NCBI GenBank assembly: GCA_020444775.1
Contig: JAGRHX010000916.1
Location: 1 to 5,648, forward strand
Origin: Gammaproteobacteria bacterium
GTDB lineage: Bacteria; Pseudomonadota; Gammaproteobacteria; HK1
DNA length: 5,648 bases
Direction: 5' to 3'
In this document: positions 1-5,648 of the stretch, piece by piece
Layout of the letters: each line of letters begins with the position of its first letter
How positions within the stretch are numbered: the stretch's first letter is position 1
Notes under the pieces: model-generated
The model's input: the letters and a program-made list of their open reading frames with translations, nothing else
Told to the model about the DNA's origin: nothing
Database searches by the model: none
Made by a program: the position numbers and the translations under genes

Positions 1-1101
1 CGCCTCGTCGGAAGGGGCCACCCATGGGCTGGACGATGCCGCTTCCCCGGCTGGTGCCGGTGCTGAAGGTGCCAGCCATCTATAGGCTTGGTGTGGCGCG
101 CCAGCCCGGGCCAGGCTGGTGGCCATTGCCGACCGCGCGACAGGGTGGTCGGGTGTACGTCGAAGAATCCGCGCATACCAGCCCACCGCTCGCAAAAACG
201 CACGCCGCTCGGTGTCGATGTGGGCGCGTGTGAGATCGAGTCGATTGAGCGTCGCAGCGTCGAATCGGGCCCGCGCATCGGGCTCTCGATCGGCGTATTC
301 GACTGCCGATTCCGCGTATCGGGACTGCTCGAACCGCGACAGATCGATCATTGCCCGATCCGCGCTTCCCTCTTCGGCGGTCGCCAACGCCCTGCCAATA
401 ACGGCCTCGACGTTGTCCGGGTCGTGCTGCAACACCGAGTCATACAGTCGCAGCGCAAGAGCCGCTCGATCTGTCCGCCGCGCGGAACCGGCAACAGCCA
501 TTTTCACGTAGTCGGGGGTTTGCTCGAATCCGGCTCGTTCGAAACGCTGCACACAGTCGTGGTGGCGACCCCGCCAACACAGCACTGCAATCAGGTCGTA
601 CTGATATCGCGGTGTGTCAGGCGAGTCCCGTACGAGGTCATGCAACAAGGCAAGCGCAGCATCGAAATCCCCCGCGCGAACCCAGCCGATTGCCTGGCGA
701 TGTCGGTACTGCAGGTCACTGGACGCAACGGCGGCAGGTGGCTCCAACCTCTGCCTGTCACCTTCACGTTGTCGGAAATCAACCGATGGTGTTTGTGTGG
801 CCCCTCCTGTCGATGCGGACGCGATGTGGATCGCCCCTTGTCTCGTCGACTCGAACCGGGTCGCTCCTTCTGTTGGTGCCGGTCCGGCATGGATGGCCCC
901 TGCCTCGGCAGACGCGACGTGGGTGGCCCCAATCCGTCCGTCTCCGGCACTCGATGGCTGGCCCCATCCGAACCGCTGCTCGGCTACGCTTTGCGCCGTG
1001 CACGTCAGCGTCAGCAGCGCAACAGCACCGAACCGATTACGTCGATCACGCCAGACACGGGCGCACGAAGAGTTCCGCAAGGGCCGGAGACTGACTGGCA
1101 C
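1..1101 (-). CDS. Secreted TPR protein, N-terminal part; probable PgaA-like outer-membrane poly-GlcNAc exporter (truncated by window edge)
   Basis: The frame is open from a GTG at 1101-1099 through base 1, giving 367 codons with no stop, so the 3' end lies outside the window. An in-frame TGA at 1107-1105 limits the start to this GTG or a TTG at 1080; neither has a clear Shine-Dalgarno. Residues 1-40 look like a Sec signal peptide: an Arg-rich start, a hydrophobic core (GAVALLTLT, 25-33) and an S-V-A|EQ cleavage site near 40. Residues 58-107 are a degenerate repeat linker. Residues about 134-245 form TPR-like helical pairs (for example RAGDFDAALALLHDLVRDSP), and another pair lies at about 300-345. 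From memory, spacing and motifs follow the periplasmic TPR domain of E. coli PgaA, which guides deacetylated PNAG to a C-terminal beta-barrel. The barrel is not visible here, so another secreted TPR protein is possible. The gene is divergent from transaldolase. I am sure of the coding frame and fairly confident of the family. Confidence 0.72.
   Translation of the reverse strand, partial: MPVSLRPLRNSSCARVWRDRRNRFGAVALLTLTCTAQSVAEQRFGWGQPSSAGDGRIGATHVASAEAGAIHAGPAPTEGATRFESTRQGAIHIASASTGGATQTPSVDFRQREGDRQRLEPPAAVASSDLQYRHRQAIGWVRAGDFDAALALLHDLVRDSPDTPRYQYDLIAVLCWRGRHHDCVQRFERAGFEQTPDYVKMAVAGSARRTDRAALALRLYDSVLQHDPDNVEAVIGRALATAEEGSADRAMIDLSRFEQSRYAESAVEYADREPDARARFDAATLNRLDLTRAHIDTERRAFLRAVGWYARILRRTPDHPVARSAMATSLARAGAPHQAYRWLAPSAPAPAGEAASSSPWVAPSDEA
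781..930 (-). repeat. Degenerate 30/33-bp tandem repeat inside the TPR protein gene
   Basis: Read on the minus strand, four units follow one another at 930-901 (30 bp), 900-868 (33 bp), 867-838 (30 bp) and 837-805 (33 bp), with a partial fifth at 804-781. Each begins with GGGGCC, GGAGCG or GGGGCG followed by A-C/T, and so encodes Gly-Ala-Thr/Ile-His-like starts: GATHVASAEA, GAIHAGPAPTE, GATRFESTRQ, GAIHIASASTG, GATQTPSV. Lengths alternate between 10 and 11 residues. The repeat encodes a Gly/Ala/Ser/Thr-rich, probably disordered spacer between the signal peptide and the first TPR. The unit boundaries are seen directly; the disorder is inferred from composition. Confidence 0.7.
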
Positions 1102-1108
1102 GAATCAG

Positions 1109-1175
1109 GACCAATATTGAGATGATTTCGATATTATCCAGATAAGCTATTGATTCATCAATATCATCAATGTGA
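1109..1175. promoter_or_regulatory. AT-rich divergent control region with short inverted and direct repeats
   Basis: This stretch is much richer in A and T than the window as a whole. It contains the palindrome CAATATTG (1112-1119), the inverted repeat ATTGAT-TC-ATCAAT (1149-1162) and a second direct copy of ATCAAT at 1166-1171. The repeats overlap the -35 region of the leftward promoter, which is where an activator, repressor or nucleoid protein such as H-NS or IHF would act. No specific regulator can be named from these sites. Confidence 0.45.
1133..1161 (-). promoter_or_regulatory. Predicted sigma70 promoter of the leftward TPR gene
   Basis: On the minus strand a -35 box TTGATG (1161-1156) and a -10 box GATAAT (1138-1133) are separated by exactly 17 bp. 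This would start transcription near 1126, about 25 nt before the GTG at 1101. A second TTGATG lies at 1170-1165, as part of a short direct repeat. The boxes sit in an AT-rich island that contrasts sharply with the surrounding DNA. The match is by eye only. Confidence 0.5.
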
Positions 1176-1246
1176 CATTCGACTTCAACTTCAGTACGAG
1201 ACCAGTCTCCGCCCGAGGCTGGTCGGCGTGCCGGGCTGCAGGCCTC

Positions 1247-1252
1247 TATAAT
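1247..1252 (+). promoter_or_regulatory. Consensus -10 box, probable transaldolase promoter
   Basis: A perfect TATAAT, preceded by CTC, lies 117 bases upstream of the transaldolase ATG. The -35 region at the expected distance (about 1223-1229, TCGGCGT) matches the consensus poorly. A 6-bp inverted repeat, GACCAG (1200-1205) and CTGGTC (1219-1224), abuts that position and could be a protein site. Transcription would start near 1259, leaving a leader of roughly 110 nt. Confidence 0.45.
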
Positions 1253-1368
1253 CGTGCGAATGTTCCCGCACACGCGTCGATTCGCGGCCCGGCATGCCCC
1301 TGATGCAAGGTGCGAACAGCGGCGCGCCCCATCCGTGCGTCAATTCCGTCAACGGGACCAAAAGCTCC

Positions 1369-2322
1369 ATGAACCAGCTCGAACAACTGCACAAGCTCAC
1401 TACCCTGGTCGCAGACACCGGCGACTTGGAAGCCATCCGGTCCTACAAACCGGAGGATGCGACCACCAATCCCTCGTTGCTGCTCAAGGCCGTGGCCCTA
1501 CCCGCCTACGCCGAGCTGCTGGTGAAGGCGAAGGCCTACGCGAAGCAGCGCGGTGGAGACGATGCGGCGCAACTACAGAACGCCACTGACAAGCTGGCCG
1601 TGCTGGCCGGGCAAGAGATCCTCAAGATGATTCCCGGTCGCGTATCCACCGAGGTCGATGCGCGCATCTCATTCGACACCCAAGCCACCATTGAACGCGC
1701 GCGCAAGCTGATCGAGCTCTACGAAGCCGACGGCGTCCCTCGCAACCGGATCCTCATCAAGGTCGCATCGACCTGGGAGGGCATCCGCGCCGCCGAGGTG
1801 CTGGAGCGCGAGCAGATCAACTGCAACCTCACCTTGCTGTTCAGTTTTGCTCAGGCACAGGCATGTGCCGACGCAGGCGTGTTTCTCATCTCGCCATTCG
1901 TGGGCCGTATCTTCGACTGGTACAAGAAGGCCAAGGGGGTGGAGGGATTTGCCGCCAACGAAGACCCCGGCGTCCAGTCGGTGCGGCGCATCTACGCCTA
2001 CTACAAGACCCACGGCTACCGGACCGTGGTGATGGGCGCGAGCTTTCGAAATGTCGGGCAGATCCTGGCGCTTGCCGGCTGTGACCGACTCACCATCAGT
2101 CCCGATTTGATGCAGATCCTCCGAGACTCGCAGGATCCGGTGACCCGCGTGCTGTCACCCGACTCGGTGACCAGCCCCGACCCGATGGTGCGTCTGGACG
2201 AGAATGCATTTCGCTGGGCTCACAACGAAGATGCAATGGCCACCGAGAAGCTGGCCGAAGGCATACGGGCATTCGCGGTGGACCAGGTCAAGCTCGAACA
2301 GGTGGTCGTGAAGCAGGCCTGA
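1369..2322 (+). CDS. tal: Transaldolase (TalB type)
   Basis: Transaldolase moves a dihydroxyacetone unit between sugar phosphates (sedoheptulose 7-phosphate and glyceraldehyde 3-phosphate to erythrose 4-phosphate and fructose 6-phosphate) in the cytosolic pentose phosphate pathway. The 317-residue product equals E. coli TalB in length and aligns throughout. The Schiff-base lysine is K131 in ILIKVASTW. Other active-site residues are D16 (VADTGD), N34 (ATTNPS), E95 (STEVDAR), T155 (NLTLLFS), S175 and R180 (SPFVGR), each one position before its TalB counterpart. The frame is open upstream to an ATG at 1294, but the chosen ATG at 1369 gives the family length and N-terminus ([19 protein letters not shown]). 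A weak purine-rich GGGA lies about 11 bases before it. The gene stands alone: the left neighbour is divergent, the right neighbour convergent. No key residue is missing. Confidence 0.97.
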   Translation: MNQLEQLHKLTTLVADTGDLEAIRSYKPEDATTNPSLLLKAVALPAYAELLVKAKAYAKQRGGDDAAQLQNATDKLAVLAGQEILKMIPGRVSTEVDARISFDTQATIERARKLIELYEADGVPRNRILIKVASTWEGIRAAEVLEREQINCNLTLLFSFAQAQACADAGVFLISPFVGRIFDWYKKAKGVEGFAANEDPGVQSVRRIYAYYKTHGYRTVVMGASFRNVGQILALAGCDRLTISPDLMQILRDSQDPVTRVLSPDSVTSPDPMVRLDENAFRWAHNEDAMATEKLAEGIRAFAVDQVKLEQVVVKQA

Positions 2323-2330
2323 TAACGCGC

Positions 2331-2351
2331 CGGGCCCGCCGGCCGGGCCTG
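2331..2351. terminator. GC-rich hairpin between convergent genes, candidate bidirectional terminator
   Basis: GGCCCG (2333-2338) pairs with CGGGCC (2344-2349) around the 5-base loop CCGGC. A G-U and a C-G pair extend the stem to 8 pairs. It begins 9 bases after the tal stop codon and lies 55 bases beyond the end of the convergent amidohydrolase gene. No T-tract follows on either strand, so it is not a classical intrinsic terminator. A smaller hairpin, GGACC-CGA-GGTCC, lies at 2384-2396. Confidence 0.4.
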
Positions 2352-2405
2352 CCCGTTACCTGCCCATCGCCAGGCCCGCGTCCGGACCCGAGGTCCATCA
2401 CCAGC

Positions 2406-3422
2406 CTATGCCGGCTCCGCCAGTCTGTAGACCCGTGCCGCGGTGTCGTGGAACAGCGCCTGTCGCTGCTCCGCGGAGTACTCGCTTGCGATCCGCTTGA
2501 AGGCATTCCACAGCACCACGTAGCTGCACGAAGCCCTATCGACCGGAAAATTGCTCTCGAACATGCACCGCTCGGCGCCGAACCGTTCGATCATGAACCG
2601 ATGCCAGGGTGCCTGACACTCGGCCAATTCCGCCGAACCGGGCGGTTTTTCCGCCCGGTGCCAATCAAAACCATTCACCGGCATGGCCAACCCCCCGAGC
2701 TTGGCCACCACGTTCGGACAGGCTGCCAGCTCGGTGATATCGCGCTGCCAGCGTTCGAAGATGGACTCACGTCTGCCTTGATAAGGACCGATGCCGAGCG
2801 GACCACCGAAATGGTCGAGCACTATGGTGGTATCCGGGAAGGCCCGCGCCAGATCGACCAGTTCGGGTAGCTGCGGGTGGTAGAGCCAGGCGTCGAAGCT
2901 CAGCCCGAGAGGCGCAAGCTCCGCGAAACCGCGACGAAATTGCTCGTCCAGCAACAGATGAGCGGGCGGCCGCGTGTGCGAGTTGCGAATCGATTCGCTC
3001 GCGTCCCAACCAACCGCATGGCGGATCCCCTTGAATCGCCCTTGCCCCGCGTCGATATGCGCCACCAGGACCTCGCGCACGGCACTTCCCAGGCTCAAGT
3101 CGGCAAAACCGACGATGCCCGCGATGCACGCGCCCTCACGGCGTTCACTGTCTTCACACAGCGCACGCACGAAGTGGGTCTCGCCAACCGGCCGTAAGGC
3201 CTCGGGTCCGTCTTGCAGATAGCCGGACATGCATTCCACGAACACGGTCTTGACCACGTGATGGCCGGCGCCGGTATCCGACCACAGCTCGTCGAGCAGG
3301 TAACGGTTGGTCGGGTGCGTCCAAAGATGATGATGCGGATCGATGATCGGCTGTCGCGGGTCCAGAGGGGACTCCTGCACCTGCGCCAACCACTTCAGGG
3401 CCTGTTCCGTATGACGAGCCAT
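2406..3422 (-). CDS. TIM-barrel metal-dependent amidohydrolase (Amidohydro_2, COG3618-like, possible lactonase)
   Basis: The 338-residue product has the hallmarks of the Amidohydro_2/COG3618 group, which includes L-fuconolactonase and sulfomuconolactone hydrolase and cleaves lactones or related bonds in the cytosol. Visible motifs in order are IIDPHHHLW (26-34, HxH strand 1), VFVECMSGY (60-68), FKGIRHAVGWD (130-140), WLYHPQL (179-185), VLDHFGGP (201-208) and MFESNFPVD (287-295), whose Asp is the usual catalytic position. No signal peptide is present. The ATG at 3422 has GAGG seven bases upstream; the frame is open to 3491, but that extension (Arg-rich, no such site) looks non-coding. The gene follows the MFS transporter after 87 bases on the same strand, so co-transcription is likely. 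Substrate is unknown; the fold call is firm and the lactonase role is inference. Confidence 0.9.
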   Translation of the reverse strand: MARHTEQALKWLAQVQESPLDPRQPIIDPHHHLWTHPTNRYLLDELWSDTGAGHHVVKTVFVECMSGYLQDGPEALRPVGETHFVRALCEDSERREGACIAGIVGFADLSLGSAVREVLVAHIDAGQGRFKGIRHAVGWDASESIRNSHTRPPAHLLLDEQFRRGFAELAPLGLSFDAWLYHPQLPELVDLARAFPDTTIVLDHFGGPLGIGPYQGRRESIFERWQRDITELAACPNVVAKLGGLAMPVNGFDWHRAEKPPGSAELAECQAPWHRFMIERFGAERCMFESNFPVDRASCSYVVLWNAFKRIASEYSAEQRQALFHDTAARVYRLAEPA

Positions 3423-3429
3423 GCTGCAA

Positions 3430-3433
3430 CCTC
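3430..3433 (-). promoter_or_regulatory. Ribosome binding site deciding the amidohydrolase start
   Basis: The minus strand reads GAGG at 3433-3430, seven bases before the ATG at 3422-3420. This supports the 338-residue form over the longer reading from 3491. Confidence 0.6.
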
Positions 3434-3509
3434 GCACGAGCAGATGGTCGAACCGATCCGGTTCCGCTCCGGCACGCCGCCGTCGTCGCACCCGGCGCCC
3501 GAGCGCCCG

Positions 3510-4742
3510 CTACTCCCGGACTTCTTCGGTCGCCATCGCCACTACCACGGCAGAGCCACGCGGCCCCAGCGCCGGGAAGTGCACCTGCTCGTCCAGAGGC
3601 GGTGCCTCGCGCCGGGTCGACCGATAGAGACCGAACATCGCCACCATCGAATGCACAGCGAACAAGAACAGAAAGAAGGCGCCGTTGCCCAATTGTCCCA
3701 TGACCAGCGCACAGCTCAAGGGCCCCAGCACCGCGCCCAGGCCACCAATAAGCACCAGACCGGCACTGGCCGCAACCCGTTCGGAGGGCTGTATGTAGTC
3801 GTTGGTGTAGGCGATGAACATGGCGTAGAGCGGCATGGACAGGCCGCCATAGAGCAGCGCGAGCGCCAACAACGTGGTGAGGCTGCGCTCGCCGAAGTGC
3901 GAGCAGAGTGCGGCCAGCAACCCCGCCAGCGTCGACAGGATGATGATGACGCTACGACGATCATAGCGATCCGCGAGCAGCCCCATCGGCCACTGCAACA
4001 GCACCGAGCCGAGAAATATCGCCGTCATGAACCAGGAGATCTGTGACACGGTCAGTCCCACGTCTACGGCATAGACCGCGCCCATACCGAACACCGAGCC
4101 CTGTGTCAGCCCCGTGGCCAGCGCCCCGACCACGCCAAACGGCGTGATGGCATACAAGCCGCGTAGACTGACCGCGCTCGGCGTCGAGAACTCCGGCGCC
4201 TTGGCGACGCTCAGCAGCATCGGCACCAGCGCCAGCGAGACCAACACGGAAACCAGCACGAATAGCTCGAAGCTGCGTGGGTCTGCCAGGTTCAACAACA
4301 GCTGACTGGCGGCCATCGCGCCCATCACGATGACCATGTACACCGACAGCAAGGTAGCACGGGTCTTGTTGGTGGCGACGTCGTTGATCCAGCTCTCCGC
4401 CACGATATAGAGACCGGCGAAACAGAATCCGGTGAGAAAGCGCATCGCGAACCAGAATAGCGGATACACGAACACCGAGTGCGACAGCACAGCCACCGAA
4501 GCCAGCGAGGCGAGCGCCGCGAACACCCGAACGTGGCCGACATTCTTGACCAGCCGTGGTACCAGCACCGACCCCAGCACGAAACCGGCGAAATAGCCGG
4601 TCATGACCAGACCCGTTATCTCGGTTGGGAATTCTTCCGCCGCCGCCCGGACGCCGAGCAGAGTCCCTTGCAGCCCGTGCCCCATCATCAGCACACCCAG
4701 GCCAAGCAACAAGGCCCAGCAGCTCGAAATCGCGCCCCACAT
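3510..4742 (-). CDS. MFS transporter, YcaD-like
   Basis: The 410-residue product is an inner-membrane major facilitator with about twelve hydrophobic segments. Visible signatures are LLGLGVLMMGHGLQGTLLGVR (TM1 region, residues 12-32), a motif-A-like loop with PRLVKNVGHVRVF (62-74), MRFLTGFCFAGLYIVAESW (100-118, TM4) and, in the second half, LQWPMGLLADRYDRRSV (249-265), the conserved loop 8-9 motif. This pattern resembles E. coli YcaD and relatives, whose substrates are unknown. The C-terminal 30 or so residues are a soluble tail. The reading frame extends upstream to a TTG at 4826, but those 28 residues are hydrophilic and atypical. The ATG at 4742 puts TM1 at the normal place, with GGAG 11 bases upstream. 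The amidohydrolase follows 87 bases downstream, so it may act on the imported compound. An exporter role is equally possible. Confidence 0.92.
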   Translation of the reverse strand: MWGAISSCWALLLGLGVLMMGHGLQGTLLGVRAAAEEFPTEITGLVMTGYFAGFVLGSVLVPRLVKNVGHVRVFAALASLASVAVLSHSVFVYPLFWFAMRFLTGFCFAGLYIVAESWINDVATNKTRATLLSVYMVIVMGAMAASQLLLNLADPRSFELFVLVSVLVSLALVPMLLSVAKAPEFSTPSAVSLRGLYAITPFGVVGALATGLTQGSVFGMGAVYAVDVGLTVSQISWFMTAIFLGSVLLQWPMGLLADRYDRRSVIIILSTLAGLLAALCSHFGERSLTTLLALALLYGGLSMPLYAMFIAYTNDYIQPSERVAASAGLVLIGGLGAVLGPLSCALVMGQLGNGAFFLFLFAVHSMVAMFGLYRSTRREAPPLDEQVHFPALGPRGSAVVVAMATEEVRE

Positions 4743-4804
4743 GAATATGTCCGCTCCACGCTGGTGGTCCCTGCCGGCAATGTCGGCTGCCCGGCCGAAC
4801 CGTA

Positions 4805-4826
4805 CAGATTCACACCAGAATTTCAA
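4805..4826 (-). promoter_or_regulatory. Weak candidate promoter for the transporter-amidohydrolase unit
   Basis: On the minus strand TTGAAA (4826-4821) is followed after 16 bases by TACGGT (4804-4799), giving a start near 4790 and a leader of roughly 50 nt to the ATG at 4742. The -35 is good and the -10 is poor. If real, it means the TTG at 4826 belongs to the promoter and not to the coding sequence. Confidence 0.25.
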
Positions 4827-4893
4827 GCCGAAGCGCCGTCCGCGAAACGATTGTCTGCACTCGACACGCCCAGATGAAGAGCGGTCTGCATGA

Positions 4894-4913
4894 TGGCGCC
4901 CTGAGAGGCGCCA
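4894..4913. repeat. Perfect 7-bp inverted repeat in the divergent intergenic region
   Basis: TGGCGCC (4894-4900) and GGCGCCA (4907-4913) flank the 6-base loop CTGAGA. No T-tract follows on either strand, so it is unlikely to be a terminator. It could be an operator for either divergent gene. The rest of 4743-5013 shows only the promoter-like elements and the palindrome listed separately. Confidence 0.4.
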
Positions 4914-4956
4914 GGGAAATCGGCCGGCCGGCTGACCGAACGCCGCCCGACACGGC

Positions 4957-4971
4957 TATGATCAGCTGATC
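4957..4971 (+). promoter_or_regulatory. Candidate -10 box overlapping a perfect 12-bp palindrome
   Basis: TATGAT (4957-4962) matches the -10 consensus at five of six positions. A TGACC-containing -35-like sequence lies at 4932-4938, with spacing of 18-19 bp. GATCAGCTGATC (4960-4971) is a perfect palindrome that overlaps the -10 and the expected start site, and it carries two GATC (Dam) sites. A protein bound there would block initiation, which fits a repressor site. The nucleotidylyltransferase gene begins 20-45 bases downstream. Confidence 0.4.
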
Positions 4972-5013
4972 GCAATCATCCCCACCGCCTTGACGATAGT
5001 TCGGACAACGAGC

Positions 5014-5631
5014 GTGAAAGCACACATCGAGTCTTTGCTCACTGGAGAACGGGCCTGGGTATCCATAGACCCGCAAGGTCGGATCGGGAGCGGCGAGGAA
5101 CTACGCGGCGTGGCCTTGCTTTCCGGCTCGTTCAATCCCTTGCACTCGGGTCACCGGGGCATGCATGCGACTGCCGCTCAGCTGCTCGGCCGTGAGGTGT
5201 TGTACGAGTTGCCCCTCGTGAACGCCGACAAAGCCCCCATCGACTCACACGAGACGTTGCGCCGCATCGAGCAGTTTCGCGGGCTGGCCACGGTTCTGCT
5301 CACGACAGCACCACTGTTCAATCACAAGGCCGAGCTGTTTCCAGATGCGATATTCGTGCTCGGTGTGGACACCGTGACCCGATTGTTGTCACCGCGCTTC
5401 TACGGCGACGATCGCGAAGCAATGCTGTCATCGCTGGCCGATCTGGACGAGCGCGGCTGTAGATTCCTGGTCGCTGGTCGCACGGCAGATGAGCAGGGAC
5501 GATTCCTGCATCTGCACGACATCGAGATCCCACCCGCCTTCCGTCATCTGTTCGAGCCGATCCCCGAGCAGCATTTTCGAAAGGACATCTCGTCCACCGA
5601 AATCCGGCTCGGACTCAGGGACGACGACTGA
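5014..5631 (+). CDS. HIGH-motif nucleotidylyltransferase-like protein (CTP_transf_like / NadD-type fold), function unassigned
   Basis: The product (205 residues from the GTG at 5014) carries the two signatures of the nucleotidylyltransferase superfamily: GSFNPLHSGH (residues 38-47, the HxGH motif that binds the nucleotide triphosphate) and ISSTEIR (192-198, the C-terminal ISSTxxR motif). Enzymes of this fold transfer AMP or CMP onto phosphorylated substrates, as in NAD, CoA and phospholipid synthesis. The middle part (VNADKAP, KAELFP, FVLGVDT, FLVAGRT) is unlike canonical NadD and recalls a little-studied family found in bacteria and plants, so the substrate is not clear. The frame is also open to a TTG at 4990, but that has no purine-rich site. 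The GTG has a modest GGA eight bases upstream. No signal or membrane segment is seen. It is divergent from the transporter unit. Confidence 0.82.
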   Translation: MKAHIESLLTGERAWVSIDPQGRIGSGEELRGVALLSGSFNPLHSGHRGMHATAAQLLGREVLYELPLVNADKAPIDSHETLRRIEQFRGLATVLLTTAPLFNHKAELFPDAIFVLGVDTVTRLLSPRFYGDDREAMLSSLADLDERGCRFLVAGRTADEQGRFLHLHDIEIPPAFRHLFEPIPEQHFRKDISSTEIRLGLRDDD

Positions 5632-5648
5632 CCGGACAAGGCCGCCGG

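Noticed and set aside
805..930. Possible CRISPR-like array because of the regular 30/33-bp spacing
   Set aside because: Units are contiguous, degenerate, in frame and lack distinct spacers. They are a coding tandem repeat.
591..950. Minus-strand 119-codon frame
   Set aside because: It lies on the same strand but in a different frame from the TPR gene. Its translation is low-complexity and Arg/Pro-rich, typical of an out-of-frame reading of GC-rich coding DNA.
1028..1034. Possible lipoprotein cysteine in the TPR protein (LTLTC, before residue 34)
   Set aside because: Residues before the Cys (T-L-T) do not fit the lipobox, and a better signal peptidase I site (SVA|EQ) follows at residue 40.
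88..1125. Long plus-strand frame (345 codons) over the left part, with related frames at 119-511, 612-1094 and 614-1120
   Set aside because: It is antisense to a minus-strand frame that has a signal peptide and clear TPRs. Its own translation is Arg/Cys/Pro-rich and resembles no family.
1294..1368. 25-codon N-terminal extension of transaldolase
   Set aside because: The ATG at 1369 yields exactly the TalB length and N-terminus; the extension has no family counterpart.
3213..4046. Plus-strand frame of 277 codons across the amidohydrolase-transporter junction
   Set aside because: It spans two well-supported minus-strand genes and encodes a Gln/Arg/His-rich sequence with no motif.
3961..4740. 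Minus-strand 259-codon frame within the transporter gene
   Set aside because: It is a frame-shifted reading of the transporter. It lacks membrane segments and is Arg/Gly-rich.
4810..5076. Minus-strand 88-codon frame across the second divergent intergenic region
   Set aside because: It overlaps the start of the nucleotidylyltransferase and the promoter elements. No domain or ribosome site is seen.

Overview
The window is about 60% GC chromosomal DNA, and it looks like a gamma- or betaproteobacterium. The best clue is a 317-residue transaldolase that follows E. coli TalB almost residue for residue. The other clue is the start of an outer-membrane-type TPR protein that resembles the PNAG exporter PgaA. 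I see no tRNA, rRNA, insertion sequence, integrase, phage gene or CRISPR array. The content reads as ordinary core and accessory metabolism plus one cell-surface gene.

Layout from left to right: (1) Positions 1-1101, minus strand, hold the N-terminal 367 codons of a secreted TPR protein that runs off the left edge. It has a signal peptide, a degenerate repeat linker and several TPRs. (2) Positions 1102-1368 are a divergent intergenic region with a striking AT-rich, repeat-rich island. The island holds a good promoter for the leftward gene, and a TATAAT box for the rightward gene lies further right. (3) Positions 1369-2322, plus strand, are transaldolase. (4) Positions 2323-2405 separate convergent gene ends and contain a GC-rich hairpin. 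(5) Positions 2406-3422 and 3510-4742, both minus strand, form a probable two-gene unit. An MFS transporter is upstream and a COG3618-type TIM-barrel amidohydrolase is downstream. (6) Positions 4743-5013 are a second divergent intergenic region with a hairpin and a perfect 12-bp palindrome. (7) Positions 5014-5631, plus strand, are a HIGH-motif nucleotidylyltransferase-like protein. The last 17 bases hold nothing recognisable.

The genes do not form one pathway. Transaldolase serves the non-oxidative pentose phosphate pathway. The transporter and amidohydrolase may import and hydrolyse the same small molecule, possibly a lactone or similar carboxylate precursor, but the substrate cannot be read from the sequence. 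The TPR protein would belong to an exopolysaccharide export locus if its hidden C-terminus is a beta-barrel and pgaBCD-like genes lie to the left. I found no convincing novel multi-gene system. The more interesting items are the repeat linker, the AT-rich divergent regulatory island, the palindrome at the nucleotidylyltransferase promoter and the poorly characterised nucleotidylyltransferase itself.
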